Assembly: GCA_039621445.1 (NCBI GenBank)
Contig: CP154957.1
Location: 21,527,788-21,591,787, forward strand
Direction of reading: 5' to 3'
From: Euglena gracilis
Lineage: Eukaryota; Euglenida; Euglenophyceae; Euglenales
DNA length: 64,000 nt
Part shown: in pieces, positions 1 to 10,913 of the stretch
How positions within the stretch are numbered: the first letter of the stretch is position 1
Layout: the number at the start of each line of letters is the position of its first letter
The notes under the pieces: model-generated
Databases searched by the model: none
Told to the model about the DNA's origin: nothing
Seen by the model: only the letters and a program-made list of their open reading frames with translations
Made by a program: the position numbers and the translations under genes

Positions 1-1087
1 CTGTTTAGGTGGGGGGGTGTCCCCCCCCCACCCCCCCCCCTCCTGGCCCGCAGGGGGGGGGGGTCCGGACCACCCCCCCCACCTGTCCTTATATCAAACC
101 CTACCCCGGGGGCTGCTATTCGGAACGTTGGTCGAAAACCGAGGGGGGGGGGCTTATATTTGGGGGGGGGGGGGGCATTATTCGGAAAAGTGGTCGAAAA
201 CCAGGGGGTCCGAGCATTATCGAAGAAATTTCTTTGTGGATCTATTTTCCAAACCATGTCAAATTTGCCGCAAATGTTACTCTTGTGGATGGATCATTAA
301 ACGTAAACTCACCCAACCCTCATTTAGAGGTTTTGCAAAAACTGGAGCCCATACGAGATATTTACCCCTACACTCCCCACACCCCCCCACACCCCCCCCA
401 CACCCCGGGGAGCGGGCTACTATTCAGAGGGGGGGGGGGCACTATTCAGATTTTGGTCGAAAACCGAGGGGGGGCACCATTCGGGGGGGGGGGGGCTTCT
501 ATTCAGGGAGGGGGTTACAAAAGGGCCCCCAAAACTGCCACTTGTGCAAAAAAAAGAATCGATTTTTGGACCCTTGCAGGTTTGACCCTTGCCCATTATG
601 TCCTGGCAACCCTTTTACACATCTTTTGTCAATTTTGGCACATTTTTGCACAGCAAAAATAAATCCCATACCGTCCAGCCGCCCAAAGGGCAGCCTGAAA
701 ATAAATATGATCCATCAATGGGGGGGTCTGAGGCTGCTGGCTGGATGGACCCCCCCCGAGGGGGGGGGGGGTTGGAGTCAGGGAATTCCTTAAGCCGACC
801 GCAGGGGGGGGGGTCCAGCCAGCCAGCACCTTTTTTCCAGCCAGGTCCTCCCGGGGTTGAGTGGTAATTTCAGTTTTTGCAGCCCAACGAAGCTGGGTTG
901 GACCGAAATAGTTTACGGCGCAAAAACGCTGTAAAGTAAAGGGGGGCCAAAATGACCAAAAATGCCATTTTTGAGGGTCTTTTTCTGGATTTTTACCTCC
1001 AAATTTTGGTCGGGAAAATGCATTCTTGTTTTCGGGTTCCAGCCCTGGACCCCCCCACCGGGTCCAGCCAGCACTTTTTTTTTCCAG
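1..1087. other. Non-coding stretch with poly-C/poly-G elements
   Basis: This is dominated by C and G homopolymers, short direct repeats and GGTCC/GGACC-bounded blocks. Positions 85-105 carry a CCTTATATCAAACCCT block that recurs in diverged form at about 5160 and 62424, so it is probably the end of a dispersed element. Positions 735-840 look like a small element whose ends share TGCTGGCTGG next to GGACCCCCC in inverted orientation. One stretch (about 225-370) is free of homopolymers and open in two frames, but I recognise no protein in it. Confidence 0.5.
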
Positions 1088-1394
1088 CATTGCATCAGTG
1101 TGAACAGTTCTATTTGCCCCACATGCGACAGCAGCCTGGATTAAATTTCCAGGCAGGGGTGCTGTGCAACTTCTTCCAGGTTTTCTATGAACTGGAAATC
1201 GTTACGGAAGACGCGTATTATATGTGGAGGGAGCGAGACTCGCGCTGGGGCACTGACCAAGCCCTGAAGGAGGTGCAGTCTTTCCTTATGTTCCTCGAGA
1301 ATGGCGATGCGGAGGTTGGCGAGGAGGAGGAAGCCGCTGGAGACGGGCAGGGCAATGTCGCAACCGTACACGGAGAAAGCTCTCTGTTATGCAG
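1088..1394 (+). CDS. W2 (eIF5C-type) domain exon of an eIF4G-like translation initiation factor, partial
   Basis: The exon encodes about 100 residues with the look of a W2 domain: an amphipathic helix pair containing FFQVFYELEIVTEDAYYMW, then a tryptophan-containing turn, then ALKEVQSFLMFLE and an acidic tail (GEEEEAAGDG). In eIF4G, DAP5, eIF5 and eIF2B-epsilon this all-helical HEAT-like domain closes the protein and binds partner factors or kinases during translation initiation. Which of these families this belongs to is inference; an eIF4G type fits best. A long T-tract ending CCAG at 1086-1087 is the likely acceptor, and CAG|GT at 1394/1395 is a plausible donor. No stop lies inside, so the final exon must be downstream unless the frame reads on to 2064. 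I found no matching upstream exons in the window. The acceptor belongs to a motif also found at 814-840 and 50535-50565. Confidence 0.62.
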
Positions 1395-2421
1395 GTTCCA
1401 TGTGCGATTTCAGTTGACGTTTAGATTATCTCCTGCACATCACCATTTCGTTTTGCAGTTTGTTGTTTTTGTCCACTGGGTTATTGAAATTCAACGGAAA
1501 ATCATGTGTTTTTTATTTTTGCCAATTTTGGCATGGTATCCAGCCCTTTGCTGGTCCATAAGATTTCGAAGCAGGGGGGGGGGTCCGACCCACCCGATGG
1601 AGGGGGTCCGCACCCCCCCCCCAAGGCATCCGTGCCCCCTCCGTCAAAAAACGATGATCCAGAGTGCCCACCTCAAACGATGTTCCAGATGCTCTGGAGC
1701 ATCCTCCTGCATTTTTGCATGGAGGTTCCAAAAGACCACAATTGAGAACGTTGTTATTTTAGGGCCTTGCAAGCAGTTGCGTGCGAAAGGGCTTGCCAGC
1801 AAAAGGGAGTCGCAGGCAAGGAGTTTTTTATTTTTTCTTTTTCTGCCCCATGGAGGAACGACCTCGAACGACGTTCAAGGATGCTCCAAAGCGTCCTCCA
1901 ATGGAGCCTCCAACTGCACCTACTCCCCCCCCCCCGGGAAATTGTCATGCCGGAGAACCTGTCAGGGTTGTGCCCAGGAAACTGTTAGCGTCCCTGGTAC
2001 TGGCCAACCTGGAGGGGGGGGGGGGAGGGAACCTTGCCGGTTCCCAATTGAAGGTGGCTGCTGAGATTTTGGCATCCAAATGGCATCCGTTGAGGGACAA
2101 GCTGCAATTTCACGCGGTTGGGGAATGGACAGGGCCCTGCAGCTGGGCAGTGAGGTCGTTCTCCCCTCCGTGGGCAGCGTGTGGCACACAATGTCCAAAG
2201 CCAGTGCCGGTCAATGAGGATGGCTGTGGAGAGGTGGATGGAAGACCCGTGGGGCCCCGGATGGCCACCCAGAGCGTGCTGTGAGGGATGGCCCGCCTCG
2301 CCGTTTGATTGGCGGTGCGTTTGTTTCTTTTCCCTTTTCCGGGGATGATCAGAAAAAAATTAAAGGCATAGCATATTTTTTGCCCTTGAGCCAGCCCCTT
2401 CTCTTATGATCCTCTCCAGAT
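1395..2421. other. Downstream or intronic region after the W2 exon
   Basis: This holds poly-G/poly-C blocks near 1576, 1612, 1926 and 2017, plus diverged repeated phrases around GATGCTC and GCGTCCTCC between 1676 and 1905. It may be intron or 3' flank of the W2 gene. No recognisable domain is present apart from the small frame listed separately at 2080. Confidence 0.4.
2080..2217 (+). CDS. Small open frame, possible terminal exon
   Basis: A 45-residue frame runs from ATG at 2080 to TGA at 2215. It has ordinary amino-acid composition and ends MSKASAGQ. It stands out because the surrounding DNA is homopolymer-rich while this piece is not. It lies 690 bases past the W2 exon on the same strand, so it could be that gene's last coding exon, entered from an AG near 2096, but I recognise no family. 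A competing open frame overlaps it, so coding status is uncertain. Confidence 0.22.
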   Translation: MASVEGQAAISRGWGMDRALQLGSEVVLPSVGSVWHTMSKASAGQ

Positions 2422-2814
2422 CAGGCTTCTGCTTAAGGGATTGCAGTACCCCCGGGGGGGGGGGGCTGGACTGCAGCTAGTCCAAATTTGGCTAGTGGGA
2501 TTTCTAGCAGACCCCCCCCCCCGGGGGGGTGGGGTCTGCTAGCAGGGCTAGCTAGTGGAAATTTTTTTTCCAGTGACCGGCGCAAAGTGCCGGAAATTTT
2601 TTTGGGAAATTTTTTTGCCCGTTTTTGGCCATTTTTGGGAAGTTTTGGAACAAATCAGCCAAAAACCTATTAAAAACCTCATTTCCACCTCGGCGCGCAG
2701 AGGAAAAAAAATTTCCAGTTGGGGGGGAGGGGGGTCTAGCTAGTCCATTTTTTCCAGTGCCCAGCCGATTGGCTAGCCAGTACCCCCCCCCCGGGGTCCT
2801 TAAGCAAAATCCTG
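2422..2814. mobile_element. Short inverted-repeat element with 8-bp target duplication (hAT-like MITE)
   Basis: The left end, CAGGCTTCTGCTTAAGG (2422-2438), is mirrored by CCTTAAGCAAAATCCTG (2798-2814); 14 of 17 positions pair. The flanks carry an exact 8-bp duplication, CTCCAGAT, at 2414-2421 and 2815-2822. An 8-bp duplication with CAGG-type ends is typical of hAT transposons; assignment to that superfamily is inference. The interior has no coding capacity. It contains poly-C/poly-G blocks, a second nested inverted repeat around TCTAGCAGACC/GGTCTGCTAG, and a GGCGC-AAAG-GCC hairpin followed by T7 at 2577-2600. It is therefore a non-autonomous element. Confidence 0.8.
2577..2606 (+). repeat. 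Dispersed hairpin motif GGCGC-NAAG-GCC followed by T-run, copy 1
   Basis: CCGGCGCAAAGTGCCGG forms a short hairpin and is followed at once by AAATTTTTTT. Related copies lie at 4191-4222 (reverse), 5557-5582 and 53938-53970. Here the motif sits inside the 2422-2814 element. Confidence 0.6.
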
Positions 2815-5300
2815 CTCCAGATCCCACAAAGAAAGATTTTTTTGTCAGCCATCACCACAGCCCAATTTTCCATTGAAGTGGAACCGTTCAATCATGAGGA
2901 TGCCTAAAAAGCAGTGCTGGCAAGAGGGAAAAGATTCCAAAGTTCGTCCAACAATTCCTCCCCCCCCCCCTTTCTCGGGTGCGGAGAAAGTAATATATTT
3001 TTCTCTTAGAAACCAGGTGAAAATGATCTGGAAAAAAATGATTAAATTTTATGATTTTATTGAAAAACCCCCAATTCAGTGAAGAAGAGATTTAGAAGTC
3101 ATGCGTTTGGGGAAGCGGCGATGGGTCTATACGAACCATTGCAGGGTGTTGCCCAAACAACAGGCAAGGGTCAAGAGGATCAATCCAATACCTTCGCAGG
3201 CTGCAGGAGGGTTACCTGGTCTTCACCAAACCCTGGCAAACCTGCACTTTCCACCCTCCAAGTTTGGCTGAGAGAATCAAACTCCGCTGAAGGACACCAG
3301 CCGGCCCTGGCGCCGGTGTGGGCAAGATGGATCTCTGCCCCCTGAGGTTGCCTTTGGCGAGGCAGGATCCAGCCTTTCCGGACGGTGGCCTATGCGCTGC
3401 CTGACCCCACACTGACCCTCCTCTGTTGCTGCCCCGGGTTGCATTCTTCTTCAGTCTTCTTTTCTGCCACCGGGGGGGGGAGGGCTGAATGGGAACCCAG
3501 TGAACCCTGTGGGGGGGTGGGGGGCAGGGTTTAATAAGGAGGGTGTACGGGGAAGAGGACCCATCTTAATTTGTGATGGTCGGGGCCCTCTTGACAGGTG
3601 TTGGTGGGGGAGGTGCTCCGGTCCAGGAGGGGACGGAGGAAAGTGACTGACTGGTTTTTGGCTCTGGACTCCCTGGGTCCCCCTTCCCCCCCCCCCCACC
3701 TCCTGGCCGAGGGGAAGGGGGTTCGGGGACCCCCCCCCCCTCAGGATTGTATGGGAATCCCCGAAACCCCATGGGTTCCCACCAGTCACCCACTCCCCCC
3801 CCCCTTGGAAGGGTCCATCACTCTCGCCACCTGCACCAAAAATGGATTTCGGCGAAAAATGGCTCCAAGGGGAAGGGTCCCCACCTGGCCTAACACGGGA
3901 CCCCAGGGGGGGTCGCCCAAAAATTGGGCTGTCTAAAAGCATTTCCCAAAAAAATTTAGGGTGCTCTATGCCGAAACCAGTACTTTTTGAAAAGGAAAGT
4001 GACTCCCTTCCCCCTCCCACGCGTGGGGGTTTGGTAAGCAATGGTGTGGTCCCGACCTCAGGGGGGGGAGATGCCTGAGCCCCCAAGAGGTCAAAGTTTT
4101 TCTTTCCACGGCTTTGTGACATTTTTTTGGATTTTCAACAAATTTTCACCCCAAAGTTCCCAAAATGATATTTCGGCCGATTTTGGGAGGCAAAAAATTT
4201 TTCGGCCCGGCGCTTTGTGCCAGGCCAAGGATTGGTCACCCGGACTCAGGTGGGGGGGGCAATTGACAACCGCAATTTTTTCCGCAATTTTTCTGCAATT
4301 TTTTGCATTTTCCACATTTTTTTTCGCATGAACCTGAACTGGAAGGCGAAGTGAATTCTGGCCATTTCTTGAATGCTTCACAAGGGCTCCCACGTGCCTT
4401 TACTATTTTGTTGCAAGTTTGCCAAATTTTGCCAAATTTTGCAAATTTTCACAAATTTTGGCAATTTTCCAGTTTTTTTTTTGAAAGGTTTTCCCCAGTT
4501 TCTGCTGGGCAATAATTTGTACATTCAGAAGAATTTCACATCCTGACCAGATTTAACCTGATACCAAATTTTTGTGAATTTTTTCCACTTTTCCCCACCC
4601 AAGACATTCCATATTTCCAGAATCAGCATTCAAACTTACAAAAAATGATGTTTTTGGACCTTTTTTTGAAAAAAAAATGTGAATAACTGCTCAAAATTTA
4701 TGTGCTGCTCAAAACTAATATTATTTGCCCCCCCCCTGAGAAGGGGGCAAAAAAGAGGATGGCTGCCAAATTGATATCGGAGGCCTTCAGGAAGTTCGCA
4801 GGAAAATGCAGAAATTGCGGGTTTGGAAACTGGCACACTTCTGCTGGAGGGGACTTTGAAAATTTTCATGCATTTGGTCATTTTGCGACATATGTGTTTT
4901 GAGAAGTTATTCTTATTAGTGGTCCAGTGGGGGGGGGGGGAAGTAGTAGGTAGTATGGAGTGACCCGCGTCCGACCTTCGGGGAAAGTTGGGGTTGTTGA
5001 TTGGAATAGGGTTAGGGTTACGGCCATTGGGCCCCAATTATTAGCAATTTAGGAAGAAGGTCTGCCGCAATCCGGACCAAGTTGGGCCGGATTTAGGTCG
5101 AATTCTGGCATTTTTTTTTAAGGCAAACGGGCTACCCAAAAATCTACCCACCCACACCTGCCTTTAGATCAAACCCTGGTGGGGGTGGACAACCCCCACC
5201 CTCCATTCATAGATTCATTGGGTTCCATTGGGATGGGTGTTCAGCCCTGGGACTCCCCCACCCCAATCCATTCTCCAGGGAATCCTCCTTCCAGAGAATC
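2815..5300. other. Non-coding stretch with poly-C/poly-G blocks
   Basis: It includes poly-C runs near 2961, 3686, 3731 and 3795, AT-rich runs of the ATTTTTTGCAATTTT type at 4270-4480, and a two-unit TTAGGG-like stretch at 5006-5018. Positions 3100-3420 have more ordinary composition and open frames on both strands, one ending PLARQDPAFPDGGLCAA at about 3400, but I recognise no family there. Confidence 0.45.
4191..4222 (-). repeat. Dispersed hairpin motif, copy 2 (reverse orientation)
   Basis: Read on the minus strand it gives GGCACAAAGCGCCGGGCC followed by an A/T run, matching the motif at 2577 with small changes in the loop and spacer. Confidence 0.5.
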
Positions 5301-5343
5301 CGGCGGCGCCGAAAGTAGTTCAGTCAGGCCTTCCGTTTTCTGA

Positions 5344-5705
5344 TTAAGCACCCCCCCCCCGGTTCTCACCCATCTTTTCAAAGGTCATCGTCACGGGGAG
5401 GTTTATTTTGTGTGCAATTGTAAGGGAAATTTCTCAAATATTTCGAAATTTCTGCAATTTCTGAGACCTGATTTGGTGAGGTATTGTTGATTTCTGCATC
5501 CAAATGTGTGTAAGTTCAACAATGGACCTCCAAAAGTAGGGGAACTCCTCCTCTTTGGCGCGAAGCGCCGAATTTTTTTTGCAGTCAAATTCCTCCCCCC
5601 TTGTCTAAGCACCACCCCCCCGGTTCTTACCCATATTTTGGCAAAATAGCCCCCCCTCCCCCCGGTTCTTACCCATCTTTTGTGGTGCTTAGACAAGGGG
5701 GGAGG
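5344..5705. repeat. Repeat cluster with a perfect 24-bp inverted repeat
   Basis: Positions 5592-5615 and 5682-5705 are perfect reverse complements over 24 bp, ending GCACCAC/GTGGTGC, with a 66-base spacer. Within the cluster the phrase CCGGTTCTTACCCAT after a C-run occurs three times (about 5352, 5629 and 5661). The hairpin motif GGCGCGAAGCGCC plus AATTTTTTTT lies at 5557-5580. The structure resembles one or two nested short inverted-repeat elements. I could not establish a target duplication. Confidence 0.6.
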
Positions 5706-5710
5706 TACAA

Positions 5711-6650
5711 CCAGAAACTTTGGAATATGTATTTCCTACAATTTTGACATCAAATAAAGGCTTCATTTTTTTTAATTGTCATCATTACAATTTTTGCGTG
5801 GAATCTGGCCTGGGCCTCCAAGCAGAGCTCTCACCACCTCCACTTTTTTTTGTTTTCTTACTGGCATTGCTCTCTGAAGGCACATTGACCCTAGTACGAC
5901 AGCAGAGGTGGCAATGGCAATTAGCCTCAGGGGCAGACACATAGGTTGTACATTTTTGCTTGATTTGGAAGCCATGTCCCCCCCAAAAAGCATCAAAGTG
6001 GCTTTGTGTGTTTTTCTTGACATTTTAGTGTTTAACGTTTTTGAGAGTCCACCCCCCCCCCCAGTCAACCCATTTCGATACCGAAAGGCTTCTCTGGCCA
6101 GGGTTTTGGTTCTTTTTTCTTTCTGGAGCTTTGGACAGGAAAGCTCAGCTTGTCCAATATTGGTTTGCAAAACGTTGGGCTCCTTCCCCTCCTTGACTAA
6201 AAGCCAAACTCTCGAAATACTTTCTTTTGGTGTGTGCTGGTGACATCAAAAAGTCGCATTTTCCCTCAATTGTTCCATATTTGTCCCCTGCTTTGCATGA
6301 GTTTTCATATTCTGGCATATTTTGTTGATTAACCGCTTTTTTTTATTTATTAATTTTTTGCTCCAGTTTTGCATTTTTTTCTTCATATTTTGATACATTT
6401 TCATGTTTTGGAAGAAAATCTTTTTTTTGAATTTTTCCCCTCAAAATCTCAAACTTTTTGTTTAACATAATTTCCAATTCTAAAGAATGATTGTCTATTG
6501 TTTTTTTAATAAAGGTTTTGTTTAAAGGTTTTGCTTTTTGCAACTATTTTTATTTGTTTCCATTTTTTGCAGATTTTTACCAAAATATGAGAATTTATGT
6601 TGCAGAGAGTTTCAAATCAATGAATTGTTTTATTTGCAACAATTAAAGCA
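5711..6650. other. Stretch without recognised genes, becoming AT-rich
   Basis: Open frames at 5720-5944 (+), 5908-6243 (+) and 5772-6170 (-) overlap one another and match no family I know. From about 6240 the DNA becomes strongly AT-rich. A 66-codon Lys-rich minus-strand frame at 6343-6543 lacks an ATG and is probably a composition artefact. Confidence 0.4.
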
Positions 6651-8340
6651 TGGCCTCTAGTATTTCGCCAATTTCTCTGAATCAAAAGAGCCTCTTCTTC
6701 AAAGTCAAAAACCATGCCTTTTTTATCTCCAGAACCAATGCATGTTTGACAGTTATTTTTTCCCTCTTTTTAATTTTTTTTCATTTCTTATGTATTTTTT
6801 TATTTCACATATTATTGTTTTTTTATTTTTTTATTTGGTTTTTTACATAATTTTTTATAATAAAACTGTTTTTTTTATTTCACAAGGATTTTTTTTATTG
6901 GATTGTTTATTTGAAGTGTTTTTTCGAAATGTTTTTATTCAAGAATTTTTCAGGGGATTTCAGACAATTTTGGGTGGTGGGTGGGTTGACCCCCCCCCGG
7001 GTTGGGGTTGTTGGGTGGGAAGATTTGGGCCCGAAAAAAGTGCCCCCCACCCTGTGTCCAACAACCCCCTCCCCCCAGTCGGAGGGCACCTCTTCGGAGG
7101 TTTGGCCAGATTTTTTGGTCCAGCCAGAAAAAATGCCCAAAATCGGCGAAAAATTGGCTAGAAAGACTATTTTTGGCACACAAAAAATGTCGAAATTGCC
7201 GAAATTAGCGTTAGAAGGAAATTTTTTATTTGGTTATGTTTTGGTCTTTTTTACTTGGTCATGTTATTTGGGGGAGTCTGGGCACTTGATTTTTTTGGAC
7301 CTCTTGTCTGACGAGTCCCCCCCCTCCCACCGACCAATCAAGGACACCTTTTTGGTCACAACCCAGTGTCCAACCACCAACTCCCCCCCCCTGTTCGGGA
7401 CAGAGGGTACCGGTTCGGTTGTTGGACATGGGGGGTCAGTCTATGGTTTCCAGCAACCCCCCCCCAAATATTAGCAACCCTTGGCCGGTTTTCGCCCGAC
7501 ACCCAAATATAACCCACCCTCATTCAGGGGGGGCATTGGCCCGTCAGGTGGCAGTTGCCCAGGCGAGAGGAGGAACTAAATGCTGGTTGCCCCAGTGAGG
7601 TATGTTCTGATGGATGAGATGAGTTGAAAAGGTTGGGTAGCCTCCTCTGCTGTTGACCAGGACAGGGAGCTTCGGAAGCCATTGCGCCCTGCACAATGCG
7701 CTTTCACGCTTTCCAGGACATTTGCCCTCCCAGCCTGGTTTGTTTTGTGTTTGATTGCGTGTTGATTTGCCATGTCAAAGGAACACTCTTTATGGTGAGG
7801 ATCCATTGGTTCATTGAAAGGAGAGGTTTGCTTTGAAAGGGACTTTGCCAAAATGAGATTGAGATGATTTTTGGGAGTTTTGTGATTTGTGTGGATAAGT
7901 TTTGCTTTTTTTTTTGCAAAAAAAAGAGGCCAATATGGCAAAAGCCACAATGAATGCCAAAATAACAAACTCGCAAAAACCTACAACCTATAATAAGTTT
8001 CCCCAATGCAAGAGAAAATCCAGGATTGTGAAACAGATCCCTGAAATTCGCGTATCACCTCAGCTACAAGGGATGAAAATGGAGAAATTCTGAGCTTGGC
8101 CACATCTCAATTTTCAGGTGATGGGAAATAGCTGTGTGAAATCTCGCATTCAGGCATTTCCCACCAACGGGGAAATTGGACTGGCCAGAGGGAGGGGGGG
8201 GGGTCAGTGGCTTTTTTCCCTTCCCATTTTCACACCAAGAAGTTGCTTTTTGCAGTGCTGTGGAATTGGGCCAGATTTGGGATGAGCTTGTCCAAGAAAA
8301 AAAAATGCAGGAAAGCCCAGACTCAGCAAATTGTACGAAT
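6651..8340. other. AT-rich island followed by poly-C element and unassigned DNA
   Basis: Positions 6650-6960 are nearly pure T/A with T runs. Positions 6990-7480 carry CCCCCC blocks plus GGCGAAAAATTGGC-like phrases similar to those in other dispersed elements. Positions 7560-8170 have mixed composition and no recognisable product. Confidence 0.4.
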
Positions 8341-8389
8341 TTCGACCCAGACCTATGGGTGGTGTCAGGGGGGGGGGGGAATGCAATTT

Positions 8390-8785
8390 GCATAATTTGC
8401 ATTTTTTTGCATAATCGGCTTTTCCCGAAATTTGCATTTTTTTGCATTTTTTTGCATTTTTTTGCATAAAATATTTTCCCCGGAAAATTTTTTTGTAGTT
8501 GGTTGCCATATGATTGAATTTTTTTGCATATTTTTGCATTTTCTACATATAATATTTTGCCCTGGAAAAAAATTTTTCTTGTTGGTTGCCATATTTATGG
8601 ATTTTTTTTGCATTTTTTTGCATTTTTTTGCATAAAATATTTTGCCCTGGAAATTTTTTTTGATCTTAGGCAGCAAAGCTCTGTTATATTCCAGCTTTTT
8701 CTCAGGTTTTTCATGCAAGTTGCATTTTTTTTGCATTTTTTTGCATTTTTTTGCATTTTTTTGCATTTTTTTGACTTGCATAATT
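8390..8785 (+). repeat. T(6-8)GCA microsatellite and ~90-bp tandem repeat
   Basis: Runs of TTTTTTGCAT occur at about 8400-8470, 8520-8545, 8605-8635 and 8722-8775. Between them, a phrase running from ATATTTTGCCCTGGAAA to GGTTGCCATAT is repeated near 8469, 8550 and (partially) 8635, giving roughly three units of 80-90 bp. Frames read through it are Phe/Cys-rich or Lys/Cys-rich artefacts. Confidence 0.75.
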
Positions 8786-9561
8786 TGAAGGGCCCAGTTG
8801 CATTTTTTCCCCCCCCCTGGTGGTGTGACCGCCTGTGTGACCCCTTCCCCAGGGGGTGGGATTTGGGAGTGGGTGGGGTGGGGTGCACCATCAGTCAGTC
8901 TGGCCCAGCCTTTGGCCGGGCCAGAAAAAAAATTACCGAGTTTTCGGTCAATTTTTGGTGGTTTTGGGTGGGTCCACCATCGGGGGGGGGGGGGGGGGGG
9001 GGGGGGGGTCATGCGTGAATGGGTTCTAAATAAAGGTGGGTGGGTTTGGGCCTGGGAAAACATCCTCCCGGGGCGGGGGCAGGGTCTCCAACCCATTTTG
9101 ACAGCGTTTTTCAGATTTTTGAATGCTAAACACTCTTTTATCTCAGCGATTAGAGAGATAGAAATATCACTCCCTGCGGAGGATGTGCAGGCAGATTTGT
9201 AAGAAAAAATGTCGAAAGATTTGGAGAAGTTCTGAATTTATCGAAGAAACTACCCAGGTTTAGGAAATTGTTGATGCAATTCAACCGTACGTTCAAGATG
9301 TGTCTGACCCCCCCCTGGGAGTTATTTGATTGGGTTTTTCGAGTGATGGATTGGGGTTTGGCTCGAGAGCGACCGAATCCCATCCGTATGCATTTTTGAG
9401 TTTTTTTGTTCAGAATCGGGTGTTTTTTTTAATAAAAGCGAGCCACTGATTTTTTGAAAGTGGAAATTTGCCCCCCACCTGGGATTGGTTGCAGGATTGG
9501 AATGGTGTGGTCAAATCACCGATGCAAATGCAGCATGAAACATGAATTTTTTTGTAAAAAA
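8786..9561. other. Poly-C/G element and flank left of the tandem array
   Basis: The stretch contains poly-C at about 8810, a GGCCGGGCCAGAAAAAAAATT phrase in two parts near 8910, and an uninterrupted run of 27 G at 8982-9008. A plus-strand frame of about 67 codons ending at 9398 (near FDWVFRVMDWGLARERPNP) has plausible protein composition but no recognised family; a minus-strand frame overlaps it. Confidence 0.4.
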
Positions 9562-10882
9562 AATGCCATTTCACACACCGGATTCACGCTGTACGTGTTT
9601 CTTTGTTTCATATTTTCTTTGGTTGGGTTGGTTTAATGTCCTGCTGTTGTTGAGTTGAACACCTGCCACCGCCCCACCCCCCACATGACCCAGTGACCTC
9701 TTTTTGACCAGAAGTCCTGCATCATGAGGCAACTCTGTTTGCTTTTAATTTGTCCAGCATTGCACACAATTTTTTGAATTTTGTTTGTTTGTCTTGCATA
9801 TTTGTCTGTGTTTCTTCACGAAGGACACGCGCCATTCATGGCTGGTTCCTTGTGCCTTGGATTTGATTCTAGATTGGTTACTTTTCACTGCAGAGTTGCC
9901 TGCCGCAGGGACCGCACTGTGACAGACAGCTGGTCTGTCAGGGAACGTTACGATGCAGGGGTCCATCCCCTCCTCCCTTCTTCCCACCACCGCCCGAACC
10001 ATTTCAGTGTACCATCCCTGACCTCAGGACCTCAGGACCAGGGCGTTGAGACGCTTTCACATAACCTGGATTCATGGCTAGCTTAGGCGGCGTAAATTGC
10101 CCAAAACTTTAAGAGGGTTTGTAGCGGAAACGAAGGGAAAACCGCTTTGTCCATTTTTTGGCATTTCTCGGAAGAGGCCGTTTTTTGTGATGTTTATAGT
10201 GTATAAGAGGCCAAAATGAGTGAAAAGGGGCATAAATTTTTCAGCCGATGCCCAAATCGGCAGAAAGCACCACGAATTGTCAAACAAAGCGAAAAACCGC
10301 TTCGTCACTGTCCAAATCTACTTCACTCCTGAGGTGAAGAAACGCAAAAGACGACCCATAATCGGGGCCTTGCGAGAACCGGGAGGCCAGGGGGAGGGGA
10401 ATATCCGAATCTCATAATGGGGGTCTCGCGAGAACCGCAAGAGCAGGGGCGGCGGACATTGCCAAAATCCGCTGTCTTATCGAACGTTCTCAAGCAGAAA
10501 CGAGAAGCCTTGAGGGGCGAGGGAGAAGATTGACAGCAAACACCCCCAAAAACTATTCAAAATGTCCTCTAGAAAGCGCAGCACGCTCCCCCTGACGATT
10601 CAATTTTTTTGACCTTGACTTTGAAGGCCCGAGTCGCCATGCGGGCCTCGAAAACGTACATAAGATGAAACTTGAACCCTCTTGCGCACCGTGCGCGGGA
10701 TCCGTCCCCCCGCCCAGCGGGGCGCATGGCGGCGTAGGATCTTTTTACAAAATTCTCGAAGGGATTTCTTCGGGAATTTTTTGGGTGCATTTTTTGTTCA
10801 AAACAGGAGGGGCTCAAATCCCTCTTCCACACACACAGACACACACACACACACACACATACACACACACACACACGCGCGC

Positions 10883-10913
<31 letters not shown>

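Noticed and set aside
3451-4122. 223-codon minus frame
   Set aside because: Pro/Gly-rich translation through several C and G runs, with no domain.
5006-5018. Telomere-like TAGGGTTAGGGTTA
   Set aside because: Only two units in the interior of the window; chance or a minor relic.
8365-9096. 243-codon minus frame and overlapping plus frames of 134-164 codons
   Set aside because: Driven by the T(6-8)GCA repeat and poly-C tracts; composition is Lys/Cys/Pro artefact.
10210-10225. Resemblance of GAGGCCAAAATGAG in the unit to the dinoflagellate spliced-leader sequence
   Set aside because: Only about nine bases match on the reverse strand, with no donor site or Sm-site context.
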